A stretch of 64,000 nt of DNA from Bolinopsis microptera. Lineage: Eukaryota > Ctenophora > Tentaculata > Lobata > Bolinopsidae. Every line of letters starts with the position of its first letter. Position 1 is the stretch's first letter. The notes under the pieces were generated by a model that saw only the letters and a program-made list of their open reading frames with translations, was not told the origin of the DNA and ran no database searches. Shown here in pieces: positions 48,130 through 64,000 of this stretch. The translations under genes were made by a program, and so were the position numbers. Location: positions 18,460,103 through 18,524,102 of the forward strand of contig NC_087072.1 in NCBI RefSeq assembly GCF_026151205.1, in the 5' to 3' direction.

Positions 48130-48775
48130 ATTTAGGAGACGCGCAAAAGTTGAAATTGTTATTACGGTTTGGGCGAGCGATTTAGAAAGAGCCGGAATGA
48201 CAGGCTAGGAGCGCCGCTCAAAAAACCTGGCCTGGACCGGGAGCCCTTAAACGTTTTGATTCAGATCACAATGTCAATCCTTCATAGCCCGGCGATACTG
48301 GGCCGCGCTCAGCCTGTCATTCCGCCGAATCTCTATTCGGCGAGATTCTATTCTATTATTATGAACGTAATAGCCGGCCTGAGCACTGAAGTCCCCAAAC
48401 AAATCTCGGCGAGGCCCAGTGATGCATCTCGCCGATCTACGGAAGATGCACGGCGCGGCCCAGTAGTGCATCGCGCTACAATTAAATTCCATGCCACCCA
48501 GAAAGGATTGACTTGCCAGGGTTTTAGTTAATAGTTATGAGGTAATTATAAGCCTAAATTGTGAAATTAGTGTGTTGTGTAAAAGATGAAAAGCAAGCAA
48601 AGCAATTTTATATTGCGTTACCCGGCACGTCAGTCGTCAATCCTTTACATAGCCACGCGTCTTCGCGTACTGCGTGACGCGCTTGTTACCTGTGCCATGC
48701 CGCCTTCGGTGGTCGCGCGCTACTCACAGGGGGGCTGAAACTTGACGGATGTTACTCATCTAAATTTCTTCATCA
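48130..48775 (-). repeat. CpG-rich repeat, copy B (inverted relative to copy A)
   Basis: Carries the complement of copy A landmarks: GTTTGGGCGAGCGATT at 48166, CATCGCGCTACA at 48469, and GATGTTACTCATCTAAATTT at 48749. It is GC- and CpG-rich against AT-rich flanks. The open frame at 48169-48531 has no recognisable domain. Confidence 0.7.
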
Positions 48776-48904
48776 TCACTAATATCTGCAAAGTGTCATC
48801 GCACTACATGGAAAAATATACAGTAACTATTTCTCCATCAAATTTAAAAGTTATAATTTATCAAATATTAATCATAAATAACAACATCATTAAAAATTTT
48901 TAAT

Positions 48905-49380
48905 TTATTTATACTTCCCAGTGGAGTAAAGATTTATAAAACGTTTCTTTGCTACATAAGGATGAAACCAAATATAATCATTGTGTTTTTCCTTATTACT
49001 GACATGATTGGTACCTTCAATTCTTGTTAAAACTTCTTTCGAAACATTCCAAAAATGAAAGTCATTATGAATACATTTAGAAATCATATCCTTTTTAAAA
49101 CTTTCCAATCCAATTTTAAAACTCAAAACTGTCAAGCAGTTCTTTAACTCCGAATAGAAGGGAGTTTGTTCCAAAAAGGAACAACCCGCTCTGGAAGAAA
49201 AAAATACTGAAGATTCTTGACTTTTGTCACACTCTTACTACATCTATCGGATGAAACCAGATTAAGACCTGATCTGCTTGGTCTGAACAAGTCTGAACCA
49301 TAATCAGTCAAACCACTAATAACCTTAAAAGCTTCAATAAGGTCCCCAGCGTTGTCAAATTAAGGATTTCTAATCTACGG
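48905..49380 (-). mobile_element. CR1/L2-like LINE, reverse transcriptase C-terminal tail
   Basis: The minus strand reads, with at least one frameshift or stop, RLEILNLTT, GDLIEAFKVISGL, SRSGLNL, FFLPERVVPFWNKLPS, then the frame 49174-48905 ending FINLYSTGK. The order matches the end of LINE ORF2 proteins (GDLIE-K, RVV-WN-LP). A homologous copy lies at 52581-53237. It is a dead, 5'-truncated copy. Confidence 0.8.
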
Positions 49381-49548
49381 CTGTAAGGAAAGTAAAAGTA
49401 AAGTAAAGTTTGCACTATGTGAAAAAATATATAATAAATATTTCCCCACCAACATTTATTATCTATCAAATACAATATTTAAAAACAATTTTATCAAAAA
49501 CAATTTTATCAAAAACAATCAACATGTGCAAGAACTAGACCATATGGC

Positions 49549-49944
49549 ATGCAAATACTAGGCCATAAACATTTTGAAAAGGAGCATACGAAACCCATTT
49601 TTAATAGGTTAAAAATTCTTACGGCTCAAAACTTGTACAAATATCACTGCATTTTAGAATTCTCTAAGATTATCAAGTACCACTGCCCATACTCCCTTTA
49701 TGAGGCTATCAACATTTCAAACCGTGCAACGAGTCTAACAGTTATTCTTCTAAATAAATCAAATACCTTTTTGTTTAATGCAGCAAAGCTTTGGAACACT
49801 GTTCATAAAAAAATTTTAACTTCAAGCAATTGTCTAGAAACTTCCATTAACTTGATAAAATTGAGAACGAAAGCACTATTAATACAATCACAGGCTGCTG
49901 ACTTAAAAGAGACTTGGACTCCAAACAATTTTAAGTTACAGTAA
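49549..49944 (+). mobile_element. LINE ORF2 C-terminal tail of a second family
   Basis: A 131-codon open frame with the pattern typical of a LINE tail: RLKILTAQNLYKYH, then FLFNAAKLWNTVHKKI, then a Leu/Lys-rich end. It differs from the minus-strand LINE copies nearby, so it is another family. No reverse transcriptase core is left. Confidence 0.65.
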
Positions 49945-50238
49945 TTTAATCTAATTGCAGCGGCACATAACATAATTTAAACTATTGCTATCATTATTGT
50001 ACTACAGACTGAAAATATCTCAGATCTATTTTGGGCGTTTTTAACAACTTGTAGTTGTAATTCTTAAATATTAGATATCCTAATTTATAACTTTTTAATC
50101 AGAGTGAATTAATAATTGATATTTGATAATTTATTTATTTGATAGTTTAGTCTGATATTGATATTAATATTGATTATATTGATATTGTTATTATTGAATG
50201 AAGCTAACTCCAGACATAAATAATACTACTTCTATTAA

Positions 50239-52265
50239 AGGACCAGTTAACTGAAAAATTTGTAGTCTCCAATTTGGCTAAGATTTAAATCAGCTGTGAC
50301 AAACTGGTAAAGAATCGTATCGCCGAAAGAACCAACTCTCTAGCGTACGTGTAACGCGTGTTATTGCAATAATAAGCTGTGGCCTCGTGACGTCACGAAG
50401 TCCCTCAGTGCGCGCTGGCATAGCGTAATACGTTGCAAATGTTTATCGTTGTCATTAAAACACGTGTTACTCACTCAAATTTTAGAATTATGACTATTAC
50501 CCGAGTTCTCCAAAATCCTTATAGTTTTGGCTATCATCCTAACTAAAGGAATAGCTGATTGGATGTACAGTGCTCACGTCATGATTTTAAACAGTGATAT
50601 AGGTTCTTGGACAGAGGCGGGTGAATGTACGGTTAGAAAGTTTCTGCTATTACAGTTCTTATGTCATATGTGATAATTTTGGATTGTTTTCATTGCTTAA
50701 TTACACAAGCAGGGAGACTGTACCGATTATTTTTCCCCAGTCCATGAAACTCTAACGAGTTTAAAAGGATCTAGATAAGTAGGAGCTAGTTTGTTCAATT
50801 CCGAGAGCAATTATATTTATAGCATAGCGAAATTTCTAACTTTAATCTGCATGTGTCAGCCAGTACAGGAGACAAGAAGTCTGGCTACTTTACGGCCGTT
50901 CCTCTGGGACCATTAGTAGAAGTAGCTTCTATCAGAACAGTGCCGTGGGAACAGAATTCCCGCCAAAATACCCGGTCTACCAAATAGTAATAGTGATTGG
51001 AGTGTACGGTGTGCGGTGTGTTACAGTTTTGAATTATACTTCGGCTTACCTAGCTGTTATCCTAATTGCATTATCATCGGTACATAACATAAATAAACTA
51101 CTGGTAAGTTTAAATACCAAGTGCAAACGTGTTCAGTCAATCGACCCACTGAACAAATATAGAATTTCCAAGATCCTATTATTCTTTTGCCATATATTAA
51201 TACGGCACGATCGATTGTTAGATGGTTAAACGACTATACAATTCTAAAACTATGAGCTAGCACTTTAATCTAAAAATACACTTTTTATATTACTCCTGAT
51301 TTTTACATTTCACGTAAAACATTGTCGCCACAGGTTGATCATGGACACTAACAGCTTAATTTGATATAAATGACTATGAGTTTCTCTAAAGTTAACTCTA
51401 AAGTTGTGTAATCCAGTCATTTATGGACATTTATGGAAATGAACCTGCAAATGTTCAGATACTCACGAAACTTTGCACAGACCTTCCCGAAGGTATGAAT
51501 AAACGATTTTCGTTTGGAGACATTTGTTTGACAGTGGAGAAAACCCAGGAGGACCACGCCCATATTGACCCAATAACGTAACCGACCCCTTGCTTCTGAA
51601 GGTCGTAGAGACTTCAAAATAGGCTTAAACGAAGCCACATATGCATGTTTATATAGGAGTTATCGAGCAACACATGGCCTAAAATCCTTACTTTTCGAGA
51701 AATTCGCCAAAAACCATTTTGGGCGTGGTGCTGAGCCCATTTTCGATAGGATCGTGATAGAGTCTTTAGACACTAGACAGGGTGCAAAAGAACCGCAATT
51801 AGCATATTAATATATGACTTACGAACAAACATATGCCTTAAAGTGCTTACTTTTTCAGTTATTGGCGAAAAACTGATTTTCGGTTCCAGAAATCATGCAA
51901 AACTATGGGTATCTGGTAAATTGGGCTATGAAGGCCCTAAAGGTTTTTGAATGTGTGCAAATTGTGCAGAATGGCCATGTTTATATACAACTTATGAAGC
52001 AACATGTACCCTAAATTACTTACTTTTCGAGTTATTCGGGGAAAAACATTGTATTATGTCCATTTTCTACCTGTAAAATACATTCTCACGAGCTCCTCTG
52101 CGCGCGCAAGGGACTTCGTGACGTCATCGCCAAAATAATACAAACGCTATTTACACGCGTTAGAGAGCAGTTAGAGATTTAGGAATTTCGACTCGTTGCT
52201 TAGTTTGCTATTTGTCACAATCTGTCAAAATATGAGTATAACTTTTTTTTCAGTTAACTGGTCCT
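50239..52265. mobile_element. 2.03-kb TTAA-flanked element with ends AGGACCAGTTAACTGAAAAA
   Basis: TTAA at 50235-50238 and 52266-52269 encloses inverted ends of about 20 bases. Both arms then share a longer diverged inverted repeat (AACGCGTGT, GTGACGTCACGAAGTCCC near 50390 and its complement near 52110). The interior at 51640-52050 holds about three diverged tandem units containing CCTTACTTTT and ATTCGCC-like words. No transposase frame is recognised. It is non-autonomous and likely piggyBac-type by target site. Confidence 0.85.
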
Positions 52266-52580
52266 TTAACAAAGGGACTTGGAGTATAAACGACCAATTT
52301 TGCATAATTGTCTTTCCAACCAAGAATTCAGGAGGCAAGGGTGGGTGCGTAAACTTTATGGTCTGCACTCTCAGATCCTGTATCACCCTGGATTCATTTC
52401 GACGTATTTTTGGTAAAAGTATACATATACTTTCTGGTCACTCTCTTGCTACTCCAAGTCCCCTAAGATATATGGTCTAAAGTTTGCACTAGTTATATTT
52501 ATAAAATATGTTTTTGTCTGCTTTAACTGATACTAAATAAAATTGTTGTTTTCTTGAAAATTGTTGTTTTCTTGATTATC

Positions 52581-53237
52581 CTATTTTAAAAACTTTCCAG
52601 TGGAATAAAGATTTATAAAACGCTTCTTTGCCACATAAGGATGGAACCAAAGATAATTGTTATGTTTCTCTTTATTACTGACATAACTGGCTCCCTCAAT
52701 TCTTACTAAAACTTCATTAGAAACATTCCAAAAAAAGCAATCATTTGTAATACTTTTAGAAATCATATCTATCTTATATCCTTCTAATTTAATTTTAAAA
52801 CCTAAAACTGTCACAGAGTTCTTGACGTCCGGAGGGAGTTTGTTCCAATATGAGTACCCACCTCATCAATCAATCAGTCGGGTGAACCGCCTCTGGACGC
52901 TCTCCAGCTCCAAAACAGTCCCTTAACTTCCATGAGCCACAACTGGATTCCACAATTGGACACGATACTCTAGATGAGGTCTTATCAAAGCTTTATAGAT
53001 GGCTATCATTACACATTTTTCTCTAATTATCAAATTCCTTACAATCCAGCAAATCATACGATTTGCCTTGGAAAAACATGCTTTTATCTGTTCATTCCAA
53101 AGCAGGGAACTATGGGTAATAACCCCCAAATCTTTTTCCTGATCAGATACTCCAAGTTCTACGCCATTTGCTAAATAATTTAAGTTAGGGTTGCTATTAA
53201 GATTAATATAAACAACTTTACATTTGGCAGGATTCAA
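52581..53237 (-). mobile_element. CR1/L2-like LINE fragment with internal deletion
   Basis: Minus frame 53237-52923 is a reverse transcriptase end: KCKVVYINL, KDLGVITHSSLLWNEQI, FSKANRMI, IYKALIRPHLEY. A broken stretch follows, then the tail 52814-52581, which is nearly identical in order to the 48905-49380 copy (NVSNEVLVRIEGAS, FINLYSTGK). The segment between RPHLEY and the tail is shortened, so the copy is inactive. It ends about 190 bases upstream of the intronless WD40 gene. Confidence 0.85.
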
Positions 53238-53430
53238 CTCAAATACTCTCCCAATTTATGGCAAAATATAGATTAAGGCCAACATTTTCTGTGTATTTTG
53301 ATAATGATATAATTAAAGCTATTGATTTCAATTTTGAATCTATTTTTGCTTTCTTTTAGTGATTCCTTAATTTCAAAATTCTTTGTTAATTCTTGTCAAA
53401 ACTCACCAAACTTATTTGAAGCAGGTAAAA

Positions 53431-54485
53431 ATGATGGGTTCAGTGGCAGATTCATCTCGTGCTAGGCGGAAAAACTCCCTGGCAACCAATGCCAATATTG
53501 CTAACTACAAGCTAGATGGTAAACTGAAAATGCTTGCTTCGACTGAGGTCAACTCCCCAATATTGTGCAGTAAATATAGCTTCGATGGGAAGTATATTGC
53601 TTTTGGTTGCTCCAATGGGGACATAAAGATATATTTCACTCAGAACTATAACCACGTATACACCTTGACCCCTGAAGATGGGAAGAAACTTCCTGTAACT
53701 TGTATAAGATTCAGACAGAATGAAGGCCAAGACTTGTACGTCCTGACAGCTACATACTCGTCTGGGTATGTCAGGCTATGGTATGTAACTTCTAAGCAGA
53801 TGGGCAAAGAAATAAAGGAGATGTGGAGTTGTTTTGCTGTGACTTTAACCATAATTTCTCTAAATTTGCTACTGGTGGAGATGATTACAAGATAAGGATT
53901 TATGATGTAGAACGAATGGACTGTTTGAACCTGCTAAGTAAAGGGGAGAGCTTTGAAAGAATGGACGGTCATGCCAGTAGAGTCTTTGCAGTAAAGTATC
54001 ACCCTGACAATGAACATGTCCTGCTGTCCTGTGGCTGGGACAATACCATACAGATTTGGGATGACAGAGAGGGACATGCTGTTCGCAGGATATTTGGTGC
54101 CCATGTGTGCGGAGATGCACTGGACATGGATCCTGTATACTATCATGTGCTGACTGGAAGTTGGCGCCGAGACAACAGTCTCCAAGTTTGGGATTTTGAC
54201 TCTGGAAGACTTATCAAGAATGTCCCCTTACAAAGTCAGAGTTCTACAGAGAAAACGGTCTGTCATTTGTACTGTGCCAAATGGGCTGGTACAGATTTTA
54301 TTGCGTGTGGTGGAAGCGATAATAATGCATTGCGAGTTATTGAAAAATCCTCCATTCAAACGGTTGGAACATTAGAGGGACTGAGCCGAGGATGTTATAC
54401 TCTGGATTACATAGAAGTTAATAATGTTCCCTACATTACCTGTGCAAGTGGATCCAACATTTATTTCATGTCACTAAATGTTTAA
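53431..54485 (+). CDS. Intronless WD40-repeat protein with one frameshift
   Basis: The frame starts at ATG 53431 and runs through RLWYVTSKQ, then shifts by one base between about 53793 and 53822 into the frame that continues as NKGDVELFCCDFN to the TAA at 54483-54485. Together they give about 350 residues with WD40 features: YIAFGCSNGDIKIYF, YVRLWYV, FATGGDDYKIRIYDV, LLSCGWDNTIQIWDD, VLTGSWRRDNSLQVWDF and FIACGGSDNNALRVIE, enough for one beta-propeller. No signal or membrane segment is present. Lack of introns beside a LINE tail suggests a retrocopy, but no poly-A tract is seen. The frameshift may be a real lesion or a sequencing error. The specific WD40 family is not recognised. Confidence 0.75.
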
Positions 54486-55708
54486 TTTTTTTGGTTTGCT
54501 GGGTAAAATGTTGATAATCTAACAGCAAAAATGTTATTTTGTTCATTTCTTTTTCGTTTAACACTGCCAACAATAAGTATAAACTACTATTATTAAAGAC
54601 AGTATCTTTGGATTACAGCTAAGCTTCGAACTCTTGAACTCTGGATCAAAATTCTTTCGTGTACTCAGTCCTAAATCAAATGCCGAATATAATTAATGCC
54701 ATGCTTAAAAGTCCAGAGTTCGGTGGTTCAATGAATGTTTCAATGCATTGTATAAATTCAATGTATTGACTCTCAGAATGATTTTACTTTATCCAACTAG
54801 ATACAGATTTGGTTACAAAGCAGGTTAGGGATTAAATATCACGTTTAGGCTTTGGCAGTGTTGTATATTATATTAATAAATTTGCACAACTATGTATTCT
54901 TAAAGTTTTGACGTATGAAAATGTTAGCAGGTTATACATTTGGTTCATTGGAAATGTCACATATCGCCTTTACTTTGATTTCTATATGATATACTTAATT
55001 AATATAATGTAATGTGATTAATGGTACAATATATTCGGTACTGAGATTGCTAGCCAGGGTTTCTTCTGCATGAAATTCATTTTTATAAATTTTAATCGAT
55101 TTTGTCGTTAAATCTAATTCTTGAATCTTAACAACAATGAACAATGATCATTTGTACGGTTTGGGTGTTTTATGCATGTGACATCGATTCAAACGAATTT
55201 TCTAGATGAAATTATTGTGATGTTCTAAATTTTATCATCCAGCTTAGCTGGCGTGAACTGGATTTTTACAAATAGCAACTAGTTACCAAGTTAATCATTT
55301 TCCCTGATCCAATAACGTTAGATGTTTTGTTGTTGACCTGTACTTGATGTGTCAAAACAGTTCAAATAATCATATGTATCAAGACTGCAACATTCAGATT
55401 GTAGAGTTATTCAATGTACCATGTTGAACAATACTGGAATTATACCAATTGTTATTCAAAACTAAAATGAATTTCCTTAGTTTCTTCCTAAATCCTGTAC
55501 TAGATTCAAATGCATTGCACATAACAAGACTTTTTGTTGGATTTCTTAACAGTACTAATAACTTGTTCTAATAACCCATGCAATAAATACCATTTAAATC
55601 AAAATAATGCTATATTGGGTTGCACAAGAATGGATTGATTTTCTTCATGTATTCAAACAGTCCACAAACCATTAAAAACCTGTAGAGACATGAATTGAAG
55701 AGACATAT
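54486..55708. other. Intergenic spacer between two same-strand WD40 genes
   Basis: AT-rich, no open frame of note. It should contain the 3' UTR of the first gene and the promoter of the second; no clear promoter motif was seen. Confidence 0.5.
54875..54880 (+). terminator. Polyadenylation signal AATAAA
   Basis: First canonical signal noticed after the stop at 54485, about 390 bases downstream. Confidence 0.35.
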
Positions 55709-63520
<7,812 letters not shown>

Positions 63521-63688
63521 GTAAGTAATTATCTTATTAAGTAATTACTACATTCCTTTAACTGGATATCTTAGAGTATACACCAGGTGGCATGTTTTAG
63601 TGCCCTCTTTTTTAAGGTAACATACAAGTGTTAGACATATAGACTGACGTTACATTATTTCTAAACTATCTTACTGGATGGCTTTTAA

Positions 63689-64000
63689 GGGGGCAGGGGG
63701 GGTCTTTATGAAATTTCTCTCGAAATTGATTTTATAGTTGTTTCTAATAGAGGGGAGTGATATCTATCTGCTACTTTTAGTCTTTTAGTCAAAGGTCAGC
63801 GCTCATGTGTAATTGTATTGCGCGAGCGATTTTCAATCGCGCGCCCTGAAAATCGAGTCTAAAAATCTATCTTCTCCTACATTTTTTGAGCAATCACCTT
63901 GAAACTTTCAGGATATGTTCTAAGGACCATTTAGAAACTTTTGCTCGTTTTAGAATTTTGAGATAGGCCTTTAACAAATTTTTATTCGATTTTGAAAATC
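63689..64000. mobile_element. Left half of a second fold-back element, cut by the window edge
   Basis: TTAA at 63685-63688 followed by GGGGGCAGGGGGGGTC and then the same order of landmarks as the 59132 element (AGTGATATCTATC, TGTAATTGTATTGCGCGAGC, TTTTTGAGCAATCACC, GAGATAGGCCTTTAA, TTATTCGATTTTGAAAATC). It is in the intron after exon 15. Its interior sequence is closer in places to the 41211 copy (CAATCGCGCGCC) than to the 59132 copy. Confidence 0.85.

Noticed and set aside
53823-53895. A mini-intron to explain the frame change in the WD40 gene
   Set aside because: The only GT..AG candidate nearby would be about 16 bases and would remove part of a conserved WD strand; a one-base indel is simpler.

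Overview
The window is AT-rich genomic DNA from a non-vertebrate animal. The evidence is GT-AG introns of up to about 10 kb, metazoan gene families (a plexin domain-containing membrane protein and WD40 proteins), CR1/L2-like LINE tails, a Tc1/mariner element, TTAA-flanked MITEs and very long (GA)n, (GT)n and (GGGAGA)n arrays. It is not bacterial: there are no operons, Shine-Dalgarno sites or CRISPR arrays. The phylum cannot be settled from the sequence; a marine invertebrate is a reasonable guess.

Layout. (1) 1-2660: the 3' end of a plus-strand gene for a disordered, Ser/Arg/Pro-rich protein with a short coiled coil, in four phase-consistent exons, followed by its 3' UTR. (2) 2661-10640: intergenic, nothing recognised. 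(3) 10641-32023, minus strand: a TEM7/PLXDC homologue. I reassembled it from nine exons whose phases all match; the signal-peptide exon was not found. Its introns hold the microsatellites, a 153-bp MITE, and on the opposite strand two candidate short coding stretches (18856-19119 and 20567-20736). (4) 32024-53430: a repeat-rich, gene-poor tract. It has a 1.3-kb and a 2.0-kb TTAA-flanked element, two inverted copies of a CpG-rich repeat 10 kb apart, an array with TGTGACAAAGT motifs, a CCCGGT-rich element, two minisatellites, LINE tails, and one probable small gene whose two exons end at 46534. (5) 53431-54485: an intronless WD40 gene interrupted by one frameshift. (6) 55709-63520: fifteen exons of a large WD40 protein (WDR87/WDR97-like) that runs off the right edge. 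Its introns carry a 982-bp Tc1/mariner derivative and a 726-bp fold-back element.

The genes do not form a pathway. The PLXDC homologue is a cell-surface type I membrane protein. The WDR87/97-like gene belongs to a family linked to cilia and sperm flagella. The unusual content is mostly repeats: at least four TTAA-flanked families, one of them a near-perfect giant hairpin present in three places, which suggests recent activity of piggyBac-like transposition. No wholly new gene system was found.
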